Virus record (IMG/VR): IMGVR_UViG_3300044712_000662
Coordinates: 1-29,203 of that record
DNA: 29,203 nucleotides
Source of the DNA: a virus
Strand: one strand, 5' to 3'
This document shows positions 4,752 to 11,770 of this stretch, piece by piece. How positions within the stretch are numbered: position 1 is the stretch's first letter; each line of letters starts with the position of its first letter. A program made the position numbers and the translations under genes. A model generated the notes under the pieces. That model was not told the DNA's origin, did not search any database, and worked only from the letters and a program-made list of their open reading frames with translations.

Positions 4752-7264
4752 TGGAGATCAAAAGCTTGGACTATCAAGACTTTCTGAAATCGAAGATCGT
4801 CATCGCGCCGGAGTCGGGATTCTCGATCGCGGAGGGCGACATTAACCCGATCCTCAAGCCGCACGAAAGGGACTCGGTAATCTGGATGATCCGCGGCGGC
4901 CGGCGCGCGCTCTTCTCCTCCTTCGGCCTGGGGAAAACGATCACCCAGCTCGAGGCACTGCGCATCATCATGGAGCGCGAGCCGGGGAAGGCGCTCATCG
5001 TGGCGCCGCTGGCCATCGTTCACGTCTTCCAGGACGACGCGGAAAAGCTCCTCGGCGGCATGGTCATCCGCTACGTCAAGACGCAAGCGGAGGTAGAGGA
5101 CGCTGAGGAGCGCATCCTCATCACGAATTACGAGCGCGTCAGGGACGGCGATATCCGTCCCGAGTACTTCACGGCCGCATCCCTCGACGAGGCGAGCGTA
5201 CTCCGATCCTACGGGTCGAAGACCTACCAGGAGTTCCTGGACAAGTTCCAGACGGTCAAGTACCGCTTCGTCGCCACGGCCACGCCGAGCCCGAACAAGT
5301 TCAAGGAACTGATCCATTACGCCGGGTTCCTCGGGATCATGGACACAGGGCAGGCCCTGACCCGCTTTTTCCACCGCGACTCCATCCAGGCGAATAACCT
5401 CACCCTCTACCCGCACAAGGAAAAGGAATTCTGGTTTTGGGTATCGACCTGGGCGCTCTTCATCACGAAGCCCTCGGACCTCGGATACTCGGATGAAGGA
5501 TACGAGCTCCCGCCCATGAAGGTGTTCTACCATGAGGTCAAGGTAGATCACTCCACGGCCGGAGCTGACGGTAACGGCCAGGAGAAGCTCTTCCGCGATG
5601 CGGCGCTCGGGCTCAAGGACGCGGCGAAGGAGAAGCGCGACTCGCTCGACGCGCGGATCGAGAAGATGCTCGAGATCGTCGGCGCCGCACCTGACGACCA
5701 TTTCATCCTCTGGCACGACCTTGAGGATGAGCGCCGAGCGGTCAAGAAGGCGATACCGGAAGCGGAGGAAGTCTACGGCTCGCAGGACCTGGAAGAGAAT
5801 ACCAGGATCACGCGCGCCTTCGAGGATGGAAAGATCAAGTACCTGGCCACAAAGCCTGATATATCCGGCCAGGGATGCAATTTCCAGAAGCATTGCCATA
5901 AGGCGATCTTCCTCGGCATCGGGTACAAGTTCAACGATTTTATCCAGGCCATACACCGAATCTACCGCTTCCTGCAATCCGAGCAGGTGGAAATCCATAT
6001 CATCTACGCCGAAAGCGAGCAAGCGGTTCTCCGCGTCCTGCAAGACAAATGGGAGCAGCATAACTACCTCGTCAACCAGATGACGCAAATAATGCGCCAG
6101 CATGGCCTGAACTCGACGAGCATCGCCGAGAAGCTGGCCCGGACCATCGGCGTGGAGCGCGAGGAGATCGCCGGGAAGAAGTTCACGGCCGTCTTCAACG
6201 ACAACGTTGTAGAGCTTCCGCGCCTGGCCGACAACTCGGTCGACCTCATCCATACCTCGATTCCATTCTCGAACCATTACGAGTACACGCCGACCTACAA
6301 CGATTTCGGGCACAACGAGGACAACGCGAAGTTCTTCGAGCAGATGGACTACCTGACGCCCGAGCTCCTTCGCGTCCTCAAGCCGGGCAGGGTAGCCGCG
6401 ATCCACGTCAAGGACCGGATCCTGTTCGGCAACGCGACCGGTACCGGCATGCCTACCGTCGATCCCTTCTCGGACCTGACGACGGCGCACTTTCTCAAGC
6501 ATGGGTTCCAGTTCATGGGGCGCATCACGGTCATTACCGACGTGGTGCGCGAGAATAATCAGACCTACCGCCTCGGCTGGACGGAACAGTGCAAGGACGG
6601 CACCAAGATGGGAATCGGCTGTCCGGAGTACGTCCTCCTCTTCCGCAAGCTGCCGAGCGACACGACGCGCGCCTACGCCGACGAGCCGGTCGTCAAGTCG
6701 AAGATCGACTACCCGCGCTCGCGCTGGCAGATCGATGCGCACGGATTCTGGCGTTCATCTGGCGACCGCCTCCTTGCCCTCGAGGAGCTGAAGGAGGCGC
6801 CCGTCTCGGCGTTGCAGGAGATGTACCGCCAGTACTCGCGAAAATCAGTCTACGACTACCATGAGCACATAGCCCTCGCGGAAGTGCTCGAGCAGGATGA
6901 CAAGCTCCCCAGCTCGTTCATGGTTGTCGCCCCCGGCTCCTGGTCTCCGGATGCCTGGGACGACATCAACCGCATGAGGACCTTGAACGGCGAGCAGGCG
7001 CGCAAGGAATTGACCATGCACATCTGCCCGCTTCAATTCGACATCGTGGAGCGGATCATCGAGCGGTATTCGTCCAAGGGCGAGCTGGTCCTCGATCCCT
7101 TCGGCGGGCTAATGACGGTACCATATATGGCCGTCAAGATGGGGCGCCGCGGCTACGGCATCGAGCTGAACCATGAGAGCTTCACCGATGGGGTCAGGTA
7201 CTTGAAGGGCATCGAGGAAATGATCGAGGCGCCCACCCTGTTCGACATGGAGATCGGCGCATGA
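4751..7264 (+). CDS. SNF2/DEAD-like helicase fused to DNA methyltransferase (837 aa)
   Basis: N-terminal helicase half (about 1-440): Walker A SSFGLGKT (56-63), motif II as DEAS (146-149) instead of DEAH, motif III TATPS (176-180), and motif VI QAIHRIYR (399-406). C-terminal beta-class methyltransferase half (about 475-837): catalytic motif IV as TSIPF (502-506), where most N4/N6 methyltransferases have TSPPY, and the SAM-binding motif DPFGG (782-786) ending in GYGIEL. The order IV then I fits PF01555-type adenine or N4-cytosine methyltransferases. It probably modifies phage DNA, with helicase-driven DNA tracking; anti-restriction is the usual reason. TAATG couples it to the transglycosylase gene. 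Confidence 0.9.
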   Translation: MEIKSLDYQDFLKSKIVIAPESGFSIAEGDINPILKPHERDSVIWMIRGGRRALFSSFGLGKTITQLEALRIIMEREPGKALIVAPLAIVHVFQDDAEKLLGGMVIRYVKTQAEVEDAEERILITNYERVRDGDIRPEYFTAASLDEASVLRSYGSKTYQEFLDKFQTVKYRFVATATPSPNKFKELIHYAGFLGIMDTGQALTRFFHRDSIQANNLTLYPHKEKEFWFWVSTWALFITKPSDLGYSDEGYELPPMKVFYHEVKVDHSTAGADGNGQEKLFRDAALGLKDAAKEKRDSLDARIEKMLEIVGAAPDDHFILWHDLEDERRAVKKAIPEAEEVYGSQDLEENTRITRAFEDGKIKYLATKPDISGQGCNFQKHCHKAIFLGIGYKFNDFIQAIHRIYRFLQSEQVEIHIIYAESEQAVLRVLQDKWEQHNYLVNQMTQIMRQHGLNSTSIAEKLARTIGVEREEIAGKKFTAVFNDNVVELPRLADNSVDLIHTSIPFSNHYEYTPTYNDFGHNEDNAKFFEQMDYLTPELLRVLKPGRVAAIHVKDRILFGNATGTGMPTVDPFSDLTTAHFLKHGFQFMGRITVITDVVRENNQTYRLGWTEQCKDGTKMGIGCPEYVLLFRKLPSDTTRAYADEPVVKSKIDYPRSRWQIDAHGFWRSSGDRLLALEELKEAPVSALQEMYRQYSRKSVYDYHEHIALAEVLEQDDKLPSSFMVVAPGSWSPDAWDDINRMRTLNGEQARKELTMHICPLQFDIVERIIERYSSKGELVLDPFGGLMTVPYMAVKMGRRGYGIELNHESFTDGVRYLKGIEEMIEAPTLFDMEIGA

Positions 7265-7422
7265 AGAAACCGACCTGCGGCACCTGCTCCCATCTCCCTC
7301 TCCACCTCCCGCCCTGGCTCGAGCGCGCGCGGGCCGAGGGCTGGACGGAGAGCGACGACGAGCTGCGGGCGAAGATCGAGGGCGTGGCGGGGTGCGTGTT
7401 GTGGGAGGTGAAACATGGGTAA
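7261..7422 (+). CDS. Cys-containing microprotein (53 aa)
   Basis: ATG 7261 overlaps the methyltransferase stop (ATGA), and its TAA lies within the first codons of the RNA ligase gene. It begins MKKPTCGTCSHL and has a later Cys in GVAGCVLW, so a CxxC and third Cys could bind zinc with His10 or His15. The middle (ERARAEGWTESDDELRAK) is a charged helix. No family is recognised; the position between two nucleic-acid enzymes suggests an accessory. Confidence 0.65.
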   Translation: MKKPTCGTCSHLPLHLPPWLERARAEGWTESDDELRAKIEGVAGCVLWEVKHG

Positions 7423-8329
7423 GAAGTTCGTCAAGTATCAGCATGTGGAGCGGTTCGGGACTGAAGAGGTCGAGAATATTGAGCTCGGCGTCTGTCACGT
7501 ATTTCCGAAGATCGACGGGACAAATGGAAGCGTATGGCTCGACGACGGAGAGATCAAGACCGGAAGTCGGAATCGAGAGCTTTCGATCGAAGCCGACAAC
7601 GCCGGATTCGATGCCGCGATCATTGCCGACGAGCGCGTCAAGACATACCTCGAAAAGCATCCCGACCATCGGCTATATGGGGAATGGCTCGTCCCTCATT
7701 CGCTCAAGACGTATCGCGATGACGCCTGGCGCAAGTTCTATATTTTCGACGTGTGCGTCGATTCGGCCGATGGCGCAGAGATGGAATATCTACCGTATTC
7801 GGTCTACAAGCCCATGCTCGAAGAGTTCAGCCTCGATTATATCCCGCTCATGGCCGAGGCGCGCAATGCTTCATTCGAGCAATTCATCGACATGCTCGAA
7901 AAAAACACATTCCTCGTCAAGGATGGGCTCGGAGCGGGGGAGGGGATAGTCATTAAAAACTATTCATACAAAAACAAGTACGGCCGCACGACGTGGGCGA
8001 AAATAGTCCGCTCGGAGTTCAAGGAAATTCACTCGAAGACTATGGGAGCGGCCATCGTCCAGGGTGACAAGATGGTCGAGGAGGAGATCGTCGCCCGCTT
8101 CTGCACGACAGCCCTCATCGAAAAGGAATTCGCCAAGATAGCCAACGAGTCCGGAGGATGGTCTTCGCGCTATATCCCACGGCTCCTTCAATCCGTATTC
8201 TATTCCCTCGTGTCCGAGGAGTCGTGGAACATTGTGAAGGAATACAAGCTCCCGAAGATCAACTACAAGACGCTGAATGCCCTCGTCATCGGGAAAATTA
8301 AGACGGAAAAAAAGGAAATATTCGCATGA
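7415..8329 (+). CDS. RNA ligase, T4 Rnl2-like (304 aa)
   Basis: Nucleotidyltransferase motifs of the Rnl2 family are in order: motif I PKIDGTNG, with Lys32 as the adenylated lysine; GSRNREL; motif III LYGEWLV; motif IIIa FYIFDV; motif IV GEGIVIKNY; motif V TTWAKIVRSEFKE. It would seal 3'-OH/5'-phosphate breaks in RNA using ATP. In T4-like phages RNA ligases repair tRNAs cut by host anticodon nucleases. A tRNA cluster lies about 3.3 kb upstream here, but no kinase/phosphatase partner is visible. ATG 7415 follows GGGAGG; the end overlaps the next gene by ATGA. Confidence 0.88.
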   Translation: MGKKFVKYQHVERFGTEEVENIELGVCHVFPKIDGTNGSVWLDDGEIKTGSRNRELSIEADNAGFDAAIIADERVKTYLEKHPDHRLYGEWLVPHSLKTYRDDAWRKFYIFDVCVDSADGAEMEYLPYSVYKPMLEEFSLDYIPLMAEARNASFEQFIDMLEKNTFLVKDGLGAGEGIVIKNYSYKNKYGRTTWAKIVRSEFKEIHSKTMGAAIVQGDKMVEEEIVARFCTTALIEKEFAKIANESGGWSSRYIPRLLQSVFYSLVSEESWNIVKEYKLPKINYKTLNALVIGKIKTEKKEIFA

Positions 8330-8568
8330 AAGATAAGGTGATATCGACCCGTGTCGAGGCCGAGGTGCGCGAAAAGCTGGACGCTATTTGCGAGGCGCTG
8401 GACCGTCCGCAGGCTTGGGTGATTTCGATTTTAATCCGTCAGGCCGACGTCCATCAGCTTCTAGGCCTTTCTTTAGGAGGAAGTTCAAAACCCAAGAAAG
8501 GGACCTATCTTGTTCCTGCGCAACAACTTCAAGAGCATCGCGTATCCCGTCATCGGGTTGGAAAGTAA
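8326..8568 (+). CDS. Ribbon-helix-helix DNA-binding protein (80 aa)
   Basis: Residues 1-40 (MKDKVISTRVEAEVREKLDA then CEALDRPQAWVISILIRQA) have the CopG/Arc pattern: a beta-strand with alternating residues (VISTRV), helix A, a turn around DRPQAW, and helix B. Such proteins dimerise and insert the strand into the major groove. ATG 8326 overlaps the RNA ligase stop, so it belongs to that operon. The tail (residues about 43-80) is weakly conserved-looking and lies antisense to the DNA-binding core of the minus-strand RHH gene at 8384-8581. Confidence 0.75.
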   Translation: MKDKVISTRVEAEVREKLDAICEALDRPQAWVISILIRQADVHQLLGLSLGGSSKPKKGTYLVPAQQLQEHRVSRHRVGK

Positions 8569-8581
8569 GTGTTCGTGCCAT
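8384..8581 (-). CDS. Ribbon-helix-helix repressor-like protein (65 aa), the only clear minus-strand gene
   Basis: Reading leftward from ATG at 8581-8579: MARTLTFQPDDGIRDALEVV then AQEQDRSLSWVLNFLLKKGL, another clear RHH fold (strand TLTF, helix A, RSLSW turn, helix B) with a basic, Pro-rich tail (RRPDGLKSKSPKPADG). The core (8450-8581) is opposite the tail of the plus-strand RHH gene, and its tail is opposite that gene's core, so the two converge and overlap by 185 bases. No Shine-Dalgarno is evident, and a TATATG -10-like box ends eight bases before the ATG, so the mRNA could be leaderless. It is likely a repressor acting on the adjacent operator region. Confidence 0.7.
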   Translation of the reverse strand: MARTLTFQPDDGIRDALEVVAQEQDRSLSWVLNFLLKKGLEADGRRPDGLKSKSPKPADGPAPRK

Positions 8582-8613
8582 GTACTTAACATATAAGAGG
8601 TTGAAAGAAAAAG
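8581..8613 (-). promoter_or_regulatory. Putative promoter of the minus-strand RHH gene (leaderless)
   Basis: On the minus strand TATATG (plus coordinates 8590-8595) sits eight bases before the ATG, and TTGCTT (8611-8616) is a weak -35 candidate with 15 bases between. Initiation 6-8 bases after the -10 would fall at the start codon, as for lambda cI from PRM. The -35 match is poor, so activation or a different box is possible. Confidence 0.4.
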
Positions 8614-8636
8614 CAAGATATTCAAAGCGATTCCCC

Positions 8637-8665
8637 TTGACTTACTTAAGAGCATGTAAGATAAT
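8637..8665 (+). promoter_or_regulatory. Strong sigma70-type promoter for the rightward operon
   Basis: TTGACT (8637-8642), a 17-base spacer and GATAAT (8660-8665) match the consensus with one mismatch in the -10 and two in the -35. It would transcribe the 8720 gene and the recombination and replication genes beyond. Repeats overlap both the spacer and the start region. Confidence 0.7.
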
Positions 8666-8685
8666 GTAAGAAGAGATAAGTAAGG
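8640..8685. promoter_or_regulatory. Operator cluster of TAAGT/ACTTA and ATGTAAGA repeats
   Basis: ACTTA occurs at 8640 and 8644 (the second within palindrome CTTAAG, 8645-8650) and TAAGT at 8677. ATGTAAGA is directly repeated at 8654-8661 and 8664-8671, exactly 10 bases apart, one helical turn. Outlying copies lie at 8584 (ACTTA) and 8566 (TAAGT), flanking the start of the minus-strand gene. Tandem sites about one turn apart suit cooperative RHH dimers. The sites overlap the 8637 promoter, so binding should repress it. Confidence 0.55.
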
Positions 8686-8719
8686 AGCCGGGAACAAACC
8701 CCGACCCGAAGGAGCTGCC

Positions 8720-8941
8720 ATGGATAGCGTACTGAACGATTTCGGAACCGACCTGCTCGCCCGCATCGAGAAGTCGAACGCCGAGCACTGCCAAGGCTGC
8801 CTGGCTCTCATCAACGACGAGCCGAAGGCGGTGCTCTTCTGCGTCCTGGGTGGGAACTGCAAGGAGCTCGACCGCGAGGTCGTGCTCGGGAACACGCGCG
8901 AAACCCCAGTGACGAGCCCGCGGGTACGGAGGGCGTCATGA
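8720..8941 (+). CDS. Hypothetical Cys-containing protein (73 aa), first gene of rightward operon
   Basis: GAAGGAG lies just before ATG 8720. The product begins MDSVLNDFGTDLLARIEKS and carries HCQGC and two more Cys (FCVLGGNC), enough for a possible zinc site. It is transcribed from the 8637 promoter. First genes after a phage switch are often regulators or host-takeover factors, but nothing here identifies one. Confidence 0.65.
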   Translation: MDSVLNDFGTDLLARIEKSNAEHCQGCLALINDEPKAVLFCVLGGNCKELDREVVLGNTRETPVTSPRVRRAS

Positions 8942-9135
8942 ACCGGTACGAGATCATCGAACGGGCACTCGACAACATAACCGTAAAGCAAGAAGCCTAC
9001 CGCCTCGGCATCGCCGCGGTCTCCACGGACCCGATGGACTGCATCGAGATGCGCGCCCTCCTGGACGCGTGCGCCGAAGAAGACCGGGACGATGCCCGCC
9101 GCTGGTTCGGCATGGGCCTCGTGGTCTCGGCGTAG
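8938..9135 (+). CDS. Hypothetical small helical protein (65 aa)
   Basis: ATG 8938 overlaps the preceding TGA. The sequence (MNRYEIIERALDNITVKQEA, ... MRALLDACAEEDRDDARRWF) is mostly charged amphipathic helix with two Cys. No family is recognised; translational coupling supports it as a gene. Confidence 0.6.
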   Translation: MNRYEIIERALDNITVKQEAYRLGIAAVSTDPMDCIEMRALLDACAEEDRDDARRWFGMGLVVSA

Positions 9136-9144
9136 GCGGAAGCC

Positions 9145-9228
9145 ATGATAGCCCTCGCACTCGGAGCCATGCTCCTGATCGCGGCCATCGCCGCCTACGT
9201 ATCGCTCAAGAAGGGGAAGATGATATGA
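9145..9228 (+). CDS. Single-span membrane microprotein (27 aa)
   Basis: ATG 9145 follows GGCGGAAGCC, and its TGA overlaps the next ATG. The product, MIALALGAMLLIAAIAAYVS plus a LKKGKMI tail, is one hydrophobic helix with a positive end, so an inner-membrane span with the Lys-rich tail in the cytoplasm. It is supported by perfect coupling to the next gene. Function unknown. Confidence 0.5.
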   Translation: MIALALGAMLLIAAIAAYVSLKKGKMI

Positions 9229-9482
9229 AAACGCCGGCCGAGTTCGAGATGAAATACAACGGGACCGAGATCACCGTCAAGGGTGCCTGGGACCACGACG
9301 AGGTGGACTTCTACGGCAACATCGAGATCATCATCGCCGGCCGCCCCCGGCACTCCTTCCTCTCGGAGGAGGCCTACGAGGACATCGAGGCCCGCGCGCG
9401 GCTCGAGTACAAGACCTGGCTCGAGGAAGAAGCCAAGCGCCGCAGCCTGGCCCTGGAGGACCGCCATGCCCTCCCTGCGTGA
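9225..9482 (+). CDS. Hypothetical protein (85 aa)
   Basis: It starts at ATG 9225, overlapping the upstream stop, with AAGGGGAAG before it. The N-terminal half looks like beta-strands (EMKYNGTEITVKGAWDHDEV, DFYGNIEIIIAG); the C-terminal half is a charged helix (SEEAYEDIEARARLEYKTWL). It overlaps the next gene by 17 bases. No family is recognised. Confidence 0.6.
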   Translation: MKTPAEFEMKYNGTEITVKGAWDHDEVDFYGNIEIIIAGRPRHSFLSEEAYEDIEARARLEYKTWLEEEAKRRSLALEDRHALPA

Positions 9483-9666
9483 CGAGTACCCGATCCTCTG
9501 CCGCCACTATTTCGCGGTCGGGTTCGTCCCTGGGCTCGCGACCGAGGGGCGGTCGATCGACGCCGTGGACAAGGCGGAGGCGCGGCGGAAGGCGGAGGGC
9601 ATCATCGTGCCGATGTTCCCGGAGCACGCCGACGTGGAAATCATGATCCAAGAGATCGTAGCCTAA
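9466..9666 (+). CDS. Hypothetical protein (66 aa)
   Basis: ATG 9466 is preceded by CTGGAGGA at good spacing, inside the end of the 9225 gene. The sequence RHYFAVGFVPGLATEGRSID then DAVDKAEARRKAEGIIVPMF has a small alpha/beta look. Upstream in-frame starts would lie antisense to nothing but within another gene, so the ribosome-binding site decides the start. No family is recognised. Confidence 0.6.
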   Translation: MPSLRDEYPILCRHYFAVGFVPGLATEGRSIDAVDKAEARRKAEGIIVPMFPEHADVEIMIQEIVA

Positions 9667-9677
9667 AGGAGAGAACG

Positions 9678-10355
9678 ATGCCATTGATTCACGAAGCCCT
9701 GGCCGCGATCGCCGCGGAAGTCCCATCGATCGAGAAGGGCAAGACCAACAAGCAGCAGGGGTTCGCCTACCGCGGGATCGACGACGTATACGCCGCGATC
9801 CATCCCCTTTTCACCAAGTACGGGGTTTTCTCCGTCCCGACCGTCGAGCAGGAGCGGAGCGAGGAGCGCCAGACGAAATCGGGCGGCGCGCTCATCTACC
9901 GGATCCTTACTGTACGATATGACTTCTACGCCAAGGATGGCTCTTGCGTGTCGGCCAAGGTGATAGGGGAGGGGATGGACTCGGGCGACAAGGCCGCGAA
10001 CAAGGCCATGGCCGTCGCGCACAAGTACGCCCTCCTTCAGGTCCTCTCGATTCCGATCGACGACATCGAGGACCCGGACGCGAACGCCCACGAAGTCAAG
10101 CCGAAGCAGGGGGATCGCCCTTCCGCGGCGCCTGAGAAGCCCCCAGTCAACGAGAACGAGAAAGCCTTCGCCGACCTTCGCGCTCGCATGAAGAAGGCCA
10201 TGGAGTCGGGATGCTTCTCCCCCAACGAACAGAAGGGATACGGGGCGAAGATCAAGGAGAAGGGCGGGATGCTCAATATCTCCGTGAAGGACTACGAGTT
10301 CATTGTCAAGTCAGCCGAGGCCGAGCAGGAGGCCAGGGAGAAGCTCGCGTCATGA
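9678..10355 (+). CDS. erf: ERF-family single-strand annealing protein (225 aa)
   Basis: The N-terminal 140 residues match the ERF family: LIHEALAAIAAEVPSIEKGK, then FAYRGIDDVYAAIHPLFTKYG, VRYDFYAKDGSCVSAKVIGE and GDKAANKAMAVAHKYALLQV. ERF proteins anneal complementary single strands in phage recombination. A linker with KPKQGDRPSAAPEKPPVN leads to a C-terminal helical domain. AAGGAGAG precedes ATG 9678. The next genes are a nuclease and SSB, the usual partners of an annealing protein. Confidence 0.92.
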   Translation: MPLIHEALAAIAAEVPSIEKGKTNKQQGFAYRGIDDVYAAIHPLFTKYGVFSVPTVEQERSEERQTKSGGALIYRILTVRYDFYAKDGSCVSAKVIGEGMDSGDKAANKAMAVAHKYALLQVLSIPIDDIEDPDANAHEVKPKQGDRPSAAPEKPPVNENEKAFADLRARMKKAMESGCFSPNEQKGYGAKIKEKGGMLNISVKDYEFIVKSAEAEQEAREKLAS

Positions 10356-11770
10356 AGCGTCTGGCGTACTTCTCGGAGCGGCACGAATACCATCTCGTAG
10401 ACGAGGACACGGGCGAATTCGAGCTCGTCCCCTCCGTCTCGACGATCGCGTCGGCCGTGACCGGGAAGGACGTCTCGCGCATCCCCCGCAGGTACCTAGA
10501 GGAGGCGACCCGGCGGGGAAAGGAAATCCACCGGGACGTCCAGGAGCGCACCTTCGCCACGCGCGAGGCCGTGTGGGTGAACCGCTCCATTGACCTGTCC
10601 GAGTACCGCTCCGAGGTCCTTGGCTGGGCGGAGGTCGCCGGGATGCCCGTCGCCGGGACATGCGACCTGATTTCCGATACCGAGATCCTGGACATCAAGA
10701 GCGAGGGCAAGAAGTCGGTTTTCTACTGGACCGTCCAGCTCTCGCTCTACGACACCATCTTCGGCGCCGGCCACGCGCTGAGCGTGCTCTGGGTCCCGAA
10801 GACTGGCGACTACAAGCAGATACCGATCACACCGCTCGCCGGCTGGAAGCTGCGCGAGGTCATCCAAGCCTACAAGGAGGGCAGGATTTTGAACGAAGCC
10901 ATTCTCACCCAGGGAGAGCCAGCCGATACGCTGGACCTCATCGTCTACAAGCAGGACCTCGGCGTCCTGACCACGAACGCTCGCGCCATCCTGGAAACCG
11001 TCAAGGCCAAGGTCGCCGGGTACAAGGCTGAGAACTACGGGCCCGACAACATCGCCGAGGCGAAGCGGGACAGGGCCGATCTGAACGCCGCTGCCAAGCG
11101 CCTAAACGACCGGAAAATCGAGCTGAAAAAAGACTTCATGAAACCTTTCGTCGAGTTCGAGGACATAATCGGCGAGGCGACCGAAGAGATCGGCAAGGCA
11201 TCGAAGGCCATCGACGAGATCGTCAAGGCCGACGAGAAGCGCGAGAAGGACGAGAAGCGGGAGGCCATCGAGGCCTTCTGGAGGGCCCAGGCCTTCGACC
11301 TCGTCACCTTCGACCGGATCTTCGACCCCTCCTGGCTGAACAAGACCGCCAAGATGAAGGACGTCGAGGCGGCGATCACGGCCCGCATCCAGAAGATCCG
11401 GGAAGACCTGGTCCTCCTCGACCGCCTGCCGTCCGAGGATAAGGACGCCGCCAAGGCCTTCTACCTCGACACCCTGAGCATCGAGAAGGCCTTCGCCCAG
11501 GCCGATCAGCTCCAGGCCAACCGCGACCGATTGGCGCGCGCCGAGGCCGCCAAGCGAGCGCCGGCAGCCGAGCCCACGCTGGAGCCCGACCAGGAGTCCA
11601 CTCCCGTAGCCCAGGCGCCCGAGGAGCCTATCGTCTTCAACCCGAAGGCCGACGAGACCGTCGAACGCGTGTTCCGCGTCCGATGCACGAAGCAGAAGCT
11701 CAACGAGCTGGCCTCCTTCCTGGCCGCCAACGGAATCGAGTTCGAGCGGATCGAGGAGAAGATAGCATGA
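10352..11770 (+). CDS. PD-(D/E)XK nuclease fused to DUF1351 coiled-coil domain (472 aa)
   Basis: The first about 190 residues resemble RecB/Cas4-type exonucleases: GKEIH (His60), GTCD (Asp105), ILDIKS (Asp114, Lys116) and VQLSLYD (Gln129). From about residue 215 the sequence follows DUF1351: KAKVAGYKAENYGPDNIAEA, then ADLNAAAKRLNDRKIELKKD and FMKPFVEFEDIIGEA, mostly coiled coil, ending in a disordered Pro-rich tract and a small alpha/beta tail. It should resect DNA ends to feed ERF. DUF1351 usually occurs as its own phage protein beside ERF, so this is a fusion. ATGA overlaps link it to erf and ssb. Confidence 0.8.
   Translation: MKRLAYFSERHEYHLVDEDTGEFELVPSVSTIASAVTGKDVSRIPRRYLEEATRRGKEIHRDVQERTFATREAVWVNRSIDLSEYRSEVLGWAEVAGMPVAGTCDLISDTEILDIKSEGKKSVFYWTVQLSLYDTIFGAGHALSVLWVPKTGDYKQIPITPLAGWKLREVIQAYKEGRILNEAILTQGEPADTLDLIVYKQDLGVLTTNARAILETVKAKVAGYKAENYGPDNIAEAKRDRADLNAAAKRLNDRKIELKKDFMKPFVEFEDIIGEATEEIGKASKAIDEIVKADEKREKDEKREAIEAFWRAQAFDLVTFDRIFDPSWLNKTAKMKDVEAAITARIQKIREDLVLLDRLPSEDKDAAKAFYLDTLSIEKAFAQADQLQANRDRLARAEAAKRAPAAEPTLEPDQESTPVAQAPEEPIVFNPKADETVERVFRVRCTKQKLNELASFLAANGIEFERIEEKIA

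Noticed and set aside
4718-6742. Minus-strand open frame of 674 codons antisense to the helicase-methyltransferase gene
   Set aside because: It mirrors codon bias of the GC-rich plus-strand gene, has no recognisable domain or ribosome-binding site, and its composition (runs of Leu, Arg, Val, Asp) is typical of shadow frames.
8485-8991. Minus-strand open frame of 168 codons through the switch region
   Set aside because: It runs through the promoter/operator sequence and two plus-strand genes. The 65-residue RHH frame is the only convincing minus-strand product here.
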